Source of the DNA: Candidatus Altarchaeota archaeon
Lineage (GTDB): Archaea > Altiarchaeota > Altiarchaeia > IMC4 > QMZM01
Length of the DNA stretch: 35,341 nucleotides
Reading direction: 5' to 3'
NCBI GenBank assembly: GCA_016931955.1
Contig: JAFGDV010000022.1
Location: 1 to 35,341 of the forward strand
The position numbers were made by a program, and so were the translations under genes. Numbering within the stretch: position 1 is the first letter of the stretch; the number at the start of each line of letters is the position of its first letter. Positions 1 to 8,551 of the stretch are shown piece after piece. The notes under the pieces were generated by a model. It was not told the DNA's origin, searched no databases, and was given only the letters and a program-made list of their open reading frames with translations.

Positions 1-1
1 G

Positions 2-3000
2 AAACCAACAAAGAAACTACTCCAAGATGAGTGGATGAATGGAGGTAAAGATGCTGCGGGTGAATTAGTCGATAACTATGTGACCTCCCCAATATTTAAA
101 CGTATTTTAAAAGATCCGTTAAAGGGCGGGATAGTTTCTACGATTGTTGTGGACACAACACAAGCTTTAACTGAACCAGAGGAACTATTCACAACAGAAG
201 GTCAAACTAAATATACCATAGACCTAGCATCGGGTATTGCACTTGTATATTTTGGATTAGGCCCTGAAGTGGCAATACCTGTCTTCATCGTGAAGCAATA
301 TGTATTTTATGAAATAGATGAGAACAAACGCTGTGCATATACTGCAACAGACGACTTGGTTGTAGTAGTTAATGCGGAGCCTGGTGTTTGGCCTGAAATT
401 GAGTGTGACACCTCATTAGCACCCGAGGACTGTAATGTGAATGGTCTACGTGTTCATTTTTCCTGTCAACCCCCTAGAGAAGTGGGGATATTCAATTATG
501 GTGACACATTAGAGGATGCTAGCATTACGGTGACAGATTTGTATGACATCTCAACATGTAAGCAGATTCTAACAGAACCTGAGTACTTCTCCGAAAGCTT
601 TGAATTGTATAGCTCAGAAGAAGAAATGAGCTGCTTTGCGACGTTAAGACGTACCGACAACAGTGATTTCATTGACTACGCATTATTGAGATATGGTGCG
701 GTGACAATAGGAGGTAGTAAACTATGCTATCATGCACCACACTTAAAAACACTAACGACAAAATACCCAATAATACGGGAGACAAAATATATCGGGACAG
801 GTTATCCTGGCGACAACGTTGCAGTATCCTTAGAAATCTACGACGACCAGGACAGTATCAGAGGGGATTCTACCTTTATCAATTGGACGCATAATGGCAT
901 TGCACATAGTGCAGACATAATAAGAGGAACTTATCCTTCCTGGGAGGGAGACATACCGATACCATTAAATGCTGCTGATGGTGACACAATAAATTTCCAA
1001 ATCCAGGTCACAGACACAGAATACCATAAGACTGTTGACGACAACGACCAGCGTATGTATCAAATTATGGTCGTCGAGGATACTGATTTTGGTGGTGATG
1101 TCTCTGATATCAAAGCGGATGCTTACTGGGTTTCTCCTTCGGCTTTTATGAGAAGTGGTTGGTTGTGGCCTCAGCCGGATGAGGTCTTCGGTTCAGAAGA
1201 GGACTGGTATAAAGTGTACATAGAAAAAGGTAAGCATTATGTCGTAGACGTTAATGCGAGCAAGCCGATTGTCGTCAGATTAGATAAGCCGAACGCAGCT
1301 ACCGAAAAACTAACCTTATTCAATCAGGGAAGCATCAACTTCGAATACGACAGCTCAGGCTTCCTGTATCTCGGCTTCGAACCGAGGAGAATAAGCGACT
1401 ACGGCATGAACTACAGCTTCAGAGTCACAGAAAGCGGCACAAAATGGGTCGAACCCTACAGCATGTCAGTCGACTATTACACGCCCTTCAAGAGATACTT
1501 CACACACGTATGTTCGGGAACGGAGACATATTCATGCCTAGGAAGCCAAGTAATGGGTGTCCACGACGTATTATCGTACATCGAAGATTTTGACGGCTAC
1601 GACCCTAATAGTCTAACACCAGGCGATAATTTATACTTTGACATATACGAGGCAGAAGACTGCAACGGTGATGAAAAAGAATACGTGGATGTGAATGTTG
1701 CATTCTACCCATACACAGGCTATGGCGGAGTAACAGTACGGTATATTCAACCAGTAATAAACTCAGAAGGGGATTATGACTGCGATAAGACAACTATTAA
1801 CACGTTCGTATCTGATTACAACACCCAATACTTCACCGCACGTGTACCAATCCCTGAAGAAGATGGAGTATATTATGTAGAGATGAGGGTTGATTACCAA
1901 GTCAGCCCCACATTGCTCCACGCCACGTACACCGAGCCCTTCGCGTTTAACTTTGACGTCAGACAAGCACCAACCTTGAATAACTTCAGCACGAACATAG
2001 GATATAATTCAGTTGTCTTGACTGCAGATGTAAGTGATGACGAAGGATTGGATACTGCAGAATTCTACTTCGACTACGATCTCATATGCACAAAAAGCCT
2101 GAGCGGGAAGCACAATAGTGTCTCATGCACGGTAGACACCTCCAGCCTCACAGACAACACAAACTACAACGCCTACATTAAAGTATACGACGAAGAATCC
2201 AGCTACTTCAAGTCAGGAAAAATATACCCCACAGTCCGAAACGACTTAGAGAAACCCATAATCCTGTCGACTTATGTATTGCCGACGGAGAACGGCGAAG
2301 CCTATAATAACAACGTTAGTGGAACAGTGATGCTCACGGTCTCAACCTACGACACAGAAGGCGGAGCAAACAATATACAGTGGTACAGAGACGGAGTAGG
2401 TATTGGTTCTGGAGCGGCTTTGAACTGGACAACGACTTCTACAAGTGATGGCCTACACAATATTAGAGTCGACATCTCAGATCTGTTTGGAAACACTGAA
2501 ACCCAAGCATTCACTGTAAACGTGGACAACACCCAGCCAGCAATCTCGGACACAGTCCCAGAAGACGGAGACATACTGGAGGGGATAGTGGACCTACGAG
2601 TTAACGTCACAGATTCAGGCTCAGCGTTAAGTGAAGTCGAATGGTATCTTGGAACAACAAAAATCGGTTCCGGGACAAGAACCATCTGGGGCAGCTCCGG
2701 ATTAGATGGAGACTATACGTTGACTGTGAATGTCACCGATTTAGTAGGAAACACCCAAAGCAGAGACATATATGTTACAATAATAAGCCCTGATCTGTCA
2801 ATAAATGAAAGCGAGTTTTCAGTCACAGACAACAACATAACAGCAGTAGTCCGCAACCTAGGAAGCGCCAACGCAACAGACGTTAATATATCATTCTACG
2901 CAGGAAACGAATCATTCAGCTCAGAGATAATCAACCTCACAGCAGGAGAAAGCCAGACATTATTTGTGGAATACAACACAACAGGAAAAGACATCATCGT

Positions 3001-3550
3001 AGTAGCTGACCCATACGACTGGATCACAGAAGTCAGCGAAAGAAACAACTACGTTATAAGAAAATACACACCCTGCCCGTCTGGTGGTTTTATTGGGTGT
3101 AATATGACGTATTGTTGCGGTGCTGTGGATGGTGTTTGTCCGTTGGATTTTGACTGGGTGGAGTGTGGTGTTAGTGACCCGGATTGTCCCGTGGTCTGCA
3201 CTGAGGGGGGTTTCTCGGCGTGCGGCGTAGACTACTGCTGCGGTGTCGTGGATGGAATATGCCCAGAAGACTTTGATGGGGTGAATTGTACGGCTAACGA
3301 CCCCGACTGCGTCCAGGGATGCGCTAATGGAGGATTCTCGGCGTGCGGCGTAGACTACTGCTGCGGCGCCTCTGACGGCATTTGTCCCACAGACTTCGAC
3401 AACGTAGACTGCTCAGTCTGGGATCCAGACTGCTCTCCTGGAGGGATATCAACCTGCCAGGGAGTCTACCTCTGCGGCGAAATAGATGGAATCTGTCCCG
3501 AAGACTTCGACGATGTCTCATGCTCAACATTCGATGTTGACTGCGTCTAA
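2..3550 (+). CDS. Large surface/secreted multi-domain protein (Ig-like domains, CARDB-like domain, four C-terminal Cys-rich repeats); 5' end truncated by window
   Basis: ORF track gives 35..3550, but the frame stays open back to nt 2 (KPTKKLLQDEWMNGGKD...) and there is no signal peptide or clear SD at the 35 ATG. CARDB-like segment 'PDLSINESEFSVTDNNITAVVRNLGSANATDVNISFYAG'. Tandem 'CxxGGFxxCGVDYCCGxxDGICPxDFDxVxCxxxDPDC' repeats at the C-terminus. Confidence 0.8.
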   Translation, partial: KPTKKLLQDEWMNGGKDAAGELVDNYVTSPIFKRILKDPLKGGIVSTIVVDTTQALTEPEELFTTEGQTKYTIDLASGIALVYFGLGPEVAIPVFIVKQYVFYEIDENKRCAYTATDDLVVVVNAEPGVWPEIECDTSLAPEDCNVNGLRVHFSCQPPREVGIFNYGDTLEDASITVTDLYDISTCKQILTEPEYFSESFELYSSEEEMSCFATLRRTDNSDFIDYALLRYGAVTIGGSKLCYHAPHLKTLTTKYPIIRETKYIGTGYPGDNVAVSLEIYDDQDSIRGDSTFINWTHNGIAHSADIIRGTYPSWEGDIPIPLNAADGDTINFQIQVTDTEYHKTVDDNDQRMYQIMVVEDTDFGGDVSDIKADAYWVSPSAFMRSGWLWPQPDEVFGSEEDWYKVYIEKGKHYVVDVNASKPIVVRLDKPNAATEKLTLFNQGSINFEYDSSGFLYLGFEPRRISDYGMNYSFRVTESGTKWVEPYSMSVDYYTPFKRYFTHVCSGTETYSCLGSQVMGVHDVLSYIEDFDGYDPNSLTPGDNLYFDIYEAEDCNGDEKEYVDVNVAFYPYTGYGGVTVRYIQPVINSEGDYDCDKTTINTFVSDYNTQYFTARVPIPEEDGVYYVEMRVDYQVSPTLLHATYTEPFAFNFDVRQAPTLNNFSTNIGYNSVVLTADVSDDEGLDTAEFYFDYDLICTKSLSGKHNSVSCTVDTSSLTDNTNYNAYIKVYDEESSYFKSGKIYPTVRNDLEKPIILSTYVLPTENGEAYNNNVSGTVMLTVSTYDTEGGANNIQWYRDGVGIGSGAALNWTTTSTSDGLHNIRVDISDLFGNTETQAFTVNVDNTQPAISDTVPEDGDILEGIVDLRVNVTDSGSALSEVEWYLGTTKIGSGTRTIWGSSGLDGDYTLTVNVTDLVGNTQSRDIYVTIISPDLSINESEFSVTDNNITAVVRNLGSANATDVNISFYAGNESFSSEIINLTAGESQTLFVEYNTTGKDIIVVADPYDWITEVSERNNYVIRKYTPCPSGGFIGCNMTYCCGAVDGVCPLDFDWVECGVSDPDCPVVCTEGGFSACGVDYCCGVVDGICPEDFDGVNCTANDPDCVQGCANGGFSACGVDYCCGASDGICPTDFDNVDCSVWDPDCSPGGISTCQGVYLCGEIDGICPEDFDDVSCSTFDVDCV
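3074..3550 (+). repeat. Four tandem ~41-aa Cys-rich repeats within the first CDS
   Basis: CPSGGFIGCNMTYCCGAVDGVCPLDFDWVECGVSDPDC / CTEGGFSACGVDYCCGVVDGICPEDFDGVNCTANDPDC / CANGGFSACGVDYCCGASDGICPTDFDNVDCSVWDPDC / GISTCQGVYLCGEIDGICPEDFDDVSCSTFDVDC. A 32-bp identical DNA block at 3212-3243 and 3335-3366 gives a 123-bp period. Confidence 0.9.
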
Positions 3551-3574
3551 AAAAAATGAGGTAAAAAAAAAACG

Positions 3575-4981
3575 ATGAAAACAAACAAAAAAATTGCAAT
3601 AGGAGCGGCATTGACGACGCTCTCGGTAGTCTTATTGCTTAGCTCGGGCCTATTAACAGCCCAAACAGCACCCTGGCTCACCGGATGGGAGTACCGGAAA
3701 CTCATCACCTTAAATAAAACCGTATCAAATGGATTTCAAGTATTGCTTAATGTAACCTATGACAGCGACATGCAAAGCGATTTCGACGATCTACGTTTTA
3801 CAAACTATGCTGAAGACACGGAATTGGATTATTGGATAGAATACAAAGTAGATGGTTCATACGCTGATGTTTGGGTTGAGATGGAAAACAGCGATAAACT
3901 TTATATGTACTATGATAATGACGGTGTTAGTACTACTTCAGATTGTGGTTCTGTTATGGAGATTTGTGATACATTTGATAGGGCAGATAATATGACTGTT
4001 GGTAATGGTTGGACTGAATCAAGCGGTGCTTTTTCAATAAACTCAAATAGGCTTAACGGTATTGGTGATGGCATCGGTGCGGATGATGTGTATAAGTCTT
4101 ATGGCACTTTTTCAGGACTTTATACCTACGTGGTAAAGTTTGGTTATAAGCCTTCGACAAATGGGAGGTCGGCTTTTGGTTATTCTAAGGCTATGACTAC
4201 TCCTCAACTTGGTTGGAATCTTGCAGAGACGGGATATATACAGTATTTAGATGACGAAGGATGGCACAACTATGATACTTATTCTGCTTCTACTTGGTAT
4301 ATTCTCCGTCTTGATATTGATACGTCTTCCAATTCAGGAGATTACTACGTCAACGGCGTCTCTGTTGCATCTGATTGTGGGTATTATTATGACTCAACCG
4401 ACCCTACTATATGGGATATGTATTTTTATTATAGTTATCCTACAGCATATACAGATTATGTTTATATTCGGGAATATATATCCACTATGCCTTCCGCTGA
4501 TTTTGGAAGTGAAGAATCCCAGAATAGTGCGCCTGTGCTTGTGAGCCGGGAACTGTATCCTGCTTCGCCGACTGATGGAGACGACCTCGCACTGAACATG
4601 AAGTGCTCAGACACGGACACAGGAGACACATTGACAGCATACTGGACGTGCTACAAAAATGGTGTAGAACAAGGCAGCTACACCGGATCTATGACAGTAA
4701 CAAACAACGTAGACACACAAGTGGAGACAATATCGAATACGGATACAGCACCAGGAGAACAATGGCAGTGCAGCGTCTACTGCGGCGACGGAAAAACGAA
4801 TACTGCGACTGCAAGCACATCAGTGAGGACAATAGGAGGAGGATGCAGCATAGGAGCAGACTGCAGCCAATGCACAGGATGGGTTTATGTGACAACACTA
4901 CAAGTACGAGACAGCAACGGAAACGGAAAACTCGACCAAATATGCTGCAACGGAATAGTTGAGGCAATAACACCTCTATAG
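3575..4981 (+). CDS. Secreted protein with DUF2341-like N-terminal domain
   Basis: Signal peptide MKTNKKIAIGAALTTLSVVLLLSSGLLTAQT; 'WLTGWEYRKLITLNKT...FDDLRFTNYAEDTELDYWIEYKVDGSYADVWVEM' is typical of DUF2341. GAGGT upstream of the ATG. Confidence 0.8.
   Translation: MKTNKKIAIGAALTTLSVVLLLSSGLLTAQTAPWLTGWEYRKLITLNKTVSNGFQVLLNVTYDSDMQSDFDDLRFTNYAEDTELDYWIEYKVDGSYADVWVEMENSDKLYMYYDNDGVSTTSDCGSVMEICDTFDRADNMTVGNGWTESSGAFSINSNRLNGIGDGIGADDVYKSYGTFSGLYTYVVKFGYKPSTNGRSAFGYSKAMTTPQLGWNLAETGYIQYLDDEGWHNYDTYSASTWYILRLDIDTSSNSGDYYVNGVSVASDCGYYYDSTDPTIWDMYFYYSYPTAYTDYVYIREYISTMPSADFGSEESQNSAPVLVSRELYPASPTDGDDLALNMKCSDTDTGDTLTAYWTCYKNGVEQGSYTGSMTVTNNVDTQVETISNTDTAPGEQWQCSVYCGDGKTNTATASTSVRTIGGGCSIGADCSQCTGWVYVTTLQVRDSNGNGKLDQICCNGIVEAITPL
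4937..4964 (+). repeat. 28-bp direct repeat copy A (caaatatgctgcaacggaatagttgagg)
   Basis: Identical to 5769-5796. Confidence 0.95.
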
Positions 4982-5013
4982 AGTATTTATTGGTGGAATC
5001 CAAGAGTATAGTA

Positions 5014-5253
5014 ATGGCCGAGATGAACATAGTCTACGAAAAAATAAAACCCACAGGGGAGATAAGAATACCCAAAAGCATCCTAGCAAAACTGGGATTG
5101 AAAAGCGGAGAAAAAGTAAGACTCAAACTCACAGGCAAAAAAGTGCTGATAGAACCGATTAAGGATCCTATAAAGGCACTAAGGGGTATGTTAAAACTGG
5201 ATAAAAAAACCGCCAAAGAAATAATCGAATCCCCCGAATTCGAGCCAACATGA
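5014..5253 (+). CDS. AbrB/SpoVT-like (SWIM) antitoxin, VapB-like
   Basis: 'YEKIKPTGEIRIPKSILAKLGLKSGEKVRLKLTGKKVLIEPI' swapped-hairpin AbrB motif. The ORF-track start at 4990 is TTG; ATG at 5014 (or 5023) is more likely. ATGA overlap with the following PIN gene. Confidence 0.75.
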   Translation: MAEMNIVYEKIKPTGEIRIPKSILAKLGLKSGEKVRLKLTGKKVLIEPIKDPIKALRGMLKLDKKTAKEIIESPEFEPT

Positions 5254-5752
5254 AACTAGGAGAACTGCCCAAAGGCGAAAAAGTTTTCATAGACGCCAAC
5301 ATATTCCTCTCAGAAATCTTCGACGAACAAGAAACAGCAGACGAATGCATGAAATTCCTTGAAAGAATCAAAAACGCAGAATTAAAAGGATACCCCCCCC
5401 ATACTGGTTCTCAACGAAGTCTTCCATAAAACCGCTATTGCCCAAGTCCATAAATCATTTAATATCCCACCATCAAAGACCACCACATTCCTAAAAAAAC
5501 AATCCAAACAAACTCAAATCCCTAGACAAACCCTGGGAAGCCATAAGAAACATAATAAGAATACCCAACCTGACCACACTAGAAATTAACGAAAACACAT
5601 TTTTAACAGGATTAAAACTCTCCAAATTACACGGACTCCTATCCAACGACTCACTACACCTCGCAGCCATGAAAATCCATGAAATAAAAAACCTAGCCTC
5701 CAACGACCAAGACTTCAAACGAGTGAACTGGATAAAACAATACGCACCCTAA
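5250..5752 (+). pseudogene. PIN-domain toxin (VapC-like) disrupted by two +1 shifts in homopolymers
   Basis: Starts MKLGELPKGEKVFIDANIFLSEIF (PIN motif 1). Frame breaks at the C8 tract (5393-5400) and the A7 tract (5493-5499). Removing one base from each gives a continuous PIN-like ORF ending ...LHGLLSNDSLHLAAMKIHEIKNLASNDQDFKRVNWIKQYAP*. Confidence 0.75.
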
Positions 5753-5768
5753 CATGTGCGAACAAGAA

Positions 5769-5796
5769 CAAATATGCTGCAACGGAATAGTTGAGG
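5769..5796 (+). repeat. 28-bp direct repeat copy B, in a remnant of the 3' end of the preceding CDS
   Basis: Encodes EQICCNGIVEGIVPL*, matching DQICCNGIVEAITPL* at the C-terminus of 3575..4981. Confidence 0.9.
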
Positions 5797-5883
5797 GGAT
5801 AGTCCCCCTCTAATTTTTTTCTTACATTTTTATATCTGTATTACTATATTATATTGTATTACTTTTTCTCAGAGGTAGGAAAA

Positions 5884-6105
5884 ATGTTTGAGACAACGAT
5901 CATGACAGAGAAAGGACAGATAGTCATCAAAAAAGCATTAAGAGAAAAACTGAAGCTGAAGCCCGGACAAAAACTCATAGAAGAAATAGAAGAAAACAAG
6001 ATAATACTGAAGCCTATGCCAACACTAAAAGAACTCAGAGACAGAGTAAAGATAAAGGAATCAACAGACGAAATCATGAAGGAGATAAAGAAGGGATGGG
6101 AATGA
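5884..6105 (+). CDS. AbrB-like antitoxin (VapB-like), second module
   Basis: MFETTIMTEKGQIVIKKALREKLKLKPGQKLIEEIEENKIILKPM; overlaps the next gene by ATGA. Confidence 0.8.
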   Translation: MFETTIMTEKGQIVIKKALREKLKLKPGQKLIEEIEENKIILKPMPTLKELRDRVKIKESTDEIMKEIKKGWE

Positions 6106-6467
6106 AATACGTGGCAGACACCTACGCCCTCATAGAATGGTACCTCAGAGGAAACCCCAGATATGAGGGATATTTCCAAGAAAAAAACTATGTCACAACG
6201 CTAACACTACTAGAGTTCTACCACCTCACATACCATAGAACAGACAAAGAAACAGCCGACGCATTCTACTTACACATAACCAGAGACAACGAAACAGTGC
6301 ACCTAGACCACGATACAATAAAGGCTGCTGGAATACTCAAAGAGAAAAAAAAGCTGTCATATACTGATTCGGTGAACTACATCACATCAAAGACAAAAAA
6401 GACAAGGCTGCTGACCGGAGACGAAGACTTCAGAAACCTAAGAGAAGACATAGAATTCATCAAATAA
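6102..6467 (+). CDS. PIN-domain ribonuclease toxin (VapC-like)
   Basis: MKYVADTYALIEWYL...LLEFYHLTYHR...LSYTDSVNYITSKTKKTRLLTGDEDF: acidic PIN residues present. Intact. Confidence 0.85.
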   Translation: MKYVADTYALIEWYLRGNPRYEGYFQEKNYVTTLTLLEFYHLTYHRTDKETADAFYLHITRDNETVHLDHDTIKAAGILKEKKKLSYTDSVNYITSKTKKTRLLTGDEDFRNLREDIEFIK

Positions 6468-6514
6468 AGGCGTTTTATACTACGTTTCCTAAAATAATTA
6501 TGTGAGGTAATAAG

Positions 6515-7414
6515 ATGACCACTTTGAGAGAATACCTGGACACGACATCATGCAAAGAAGATCTGAAGGAATTGATCGAGTTAATCGCCAGACAGGCTGA
6601 ACCGATAAGGAAGGCATTCATCACAAACCAAGAATATGTGGACACGGAAAACATCTACGGAGAAGAACAGATCGCGTTAGACAAATGGAGCAACAAACAC
6701 ATGATGGAGGTATTCAAAAAATCAAAACTGGTGAAAGCAGCAGCCTCCGAAGAAGAAGCTGAGATAATAAAATTCCCGGAAGCCAAGACAGAGTATGCGC
6801 TGACGATGGACCCACTAGACGGCAGCAGCCTAGTACAGGTGAACCTCGCAGTCGGCACAATAATCGGGATCTACGACAACGGAGAAGTCATGCAGCCCGG
6901 ACGAAACCTGAGGGCGGCAATGTATATGCTATACGGACCCATGACCGTCTTAGGTCTGACGGTCAAAGAAGGCGTCCACATATTCGCGATGAACGATGAA
7001 GGAGAATACCTGATGCTCGAAAAAGACGTCAGAATACCTGAAGGAGAACTATACGCAAGCGGCGCACTGAAGAAGGACTGGCTGCCCAAACACGCCAAGT
7101 TCATAGAAAAACTCGAAGAAGAAGGATACAAATTAAGGTATTCGGGATCATTCGTGGCAGACGTCCACCAGTACCTGAAATACGGGGGACTGTTTTCGTA
7201 TCCAGCATACAAAGGAAAGGAAACAGGGAAACTTCGACTACTATTTGAGGCAAACCCCATGGGTTATATAGTAACACAAGCAGGAGGCAGGATAAGCACG
7301 GGATATGCGGACATACTAGATATTATGCCGGAAAAAATAGACCACCGCGTTCCAATATACATAGGAAGCAAGGGCGTGATAGAAAGGCTGGAAAAAGAAT
7401 TCAAGGAGGAATAA
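6515..7414 (+). CDS. fbp: Class I fructose-1,6-bisphosphatase
   Basis: 'MDPLDGSS' metal/phosphate motif, 'RYSGSFVADVHQYL', 'LLFEANPMGYIVTQAGG'. Confidence 0.9.
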   Translation: MTTLREYLDTTSCKEDLKELIELIARQAEPIRKAFITNQEYVDTENIYGEEQIALDKWSNKHMMEVFKKSKLVKAAASEEEAEIIKFPEAKTEYALTMDPLDGSSLVQVNLAVGTIIGIYDNGEVMQPGRNLRAAMYMLYGPMTVLGLTVKEGVHIFAMNDEGEYLMLEKDVRIPEGELYASGALKKDWLPKHAKFIEKLEEEGYKLRYSGSFVADVHQYLKYGGLFSYPAYKGKETGKLRLLFEANPMGYIVTQAGGRISTGYADILDIMPEKIDHRVPIYIGSKGVIERLEKEFKEE

Positions 7415-7419
7415 AAAAA

Positions 7420-8538
7420 ATGGCCAAACCGATCTCAGGAAAAAAACTATTCAACGGAGTAAGAGACAAGGACTGCATCGTGATGGCAGCCAACACAAGA
7501 TACATTCCAGGCGCAGCGGAGGGGATACTGAAGGCGGCGAAGGATACTAATACGCCGGTGATCATGGAGATAGCACGCTCCGAATGCGACCTGAAGGGCG
7601 GATACACAGGATATACGCCGGCGGAATACGCGAAGAGGATGGTTAAGGCAGCAGACAAAGTAGGATGGGACAAGTGGGTACTGCACGCAGACCACATCTC
7701 AGTGACGGACGGAAGCCCGGAGACCATACAGGGGACAAAAGACCTGGTGGCGGCGCAAATAGACGCAGGATTCACGTCCTATGCAATAGACGCCTCACAC
7801 ATATTCAACTTCGAAGGAAAAAACGAAAAAGAAGAGCTAGAAGGGAATATAAAGGCGACGATAGAGATCGCTGAATACATAACAGAAAAGATGGAGGAGG
7901 GGGGGATAGGATCCTACGGCCTCGAAGTAGAAGTCGGAGAAGTCGGACGAAAAGACGACAAAGGATTCATGCTGACTACGGCAAAACAGGCAACAACCTT
8001 CATCTCAGAACTGAATAAGGCAGGTATAAAACCAGATACTCTGGCGATAGCCAATGGATCCACTCATGGAAACATCTACGACGAAAGAGGCGTGAAAATA
8101 GAGCAGGTGTCGATAGACATCCCAAGGACAAAGGAGATCGCGCAGGCATTAAGGAACATGGGAAGCCCCGTCAGGGTAGCACAACACGGCATCACCGGAA
8201 CCCCGCTGCACTTGATTGCGACACAGTTCCCGAAGGGAGATGTCATAAAAGGCAACGTTGGAACCTTCTGGCAGGACATTGTATTCGAAGTCTTGAAAGT
8301 GTACGAAATAGACCTCTACGATAGGATACAGGAATGGGTTCTGAAAACATACGCCGGCAAGGGGAAAAGCGACGAAGAAATATTCGGCAAAAACTCAAAA
8401 TACGCCTTCAAGCAGTTCTTCAGAGAGATACATGCCATGAGAGAAGAAACTATTGCGGCCATAGAAGCCCAAGCCTATGCGAGCGCCTTGATGTTCTACA
8501 AAGCATTCGGCTCAAAGGGTAAAGGCGGCCTCATATAG
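7420..8538 (+). CDS. Class II (metal-dependent) fructose-bisphosphate aldolase
   Basis: 'VLHADHISVTDGS', 'YAIDASHIFNFEGKN', 'LAIANGSTHGN', 'AQHGITGTPLHL'. SD GGAGGA overlaps the fbp stop. Confidence 0.85.
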   Translation: MAKPISGKKLFNGVRDKDCIVMAANTRYIPGAAEGILKAAKDTNTPVIMEIARSECDLKGGYTGYTPAEYAKRMVKAADKVGWDKWVLHADHISVTDGSPETIQGTKDLVAAQIDAGFTSYAIDASHIFNFEGKNEKEELEGNIKATIEIAEYITEKMEEGGIGSYGLEVEVGEVGRKDDKGFMLTTAKQATTFISELNKAGIKPDTLAIANGSTHGNIYDERGVKIEQVSIDIPRTKEIAQALRNMGSPVRVAQHGITGTPLHLIATQFPKGDVIKGNVGTFWQDIVFEVLKVYEIDLYDRIQEWVLKTYAGKGKSDEEIFGKNSKYAFKQFFREIHAMREETIAAIEAQAYASALMFYKAFGSKGKGGLI

Positions 8539-8551
8539 GGAGGGGGAGTGG

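Noticed and set aside
4990-5013. TTG start at 4990 for the first AbrB protein
   Set aside because: Immediately abuts the previous stop and adds non-conserved residues; ATG at 5014/5023 fits the AbrB fold.
4937-5796. Transposon target-site duplication explanation for the 28-bp repeats
   Set aside because: 28 bp is long for a TSD, and there is no transposase or terminal inverted repeat between the copies.
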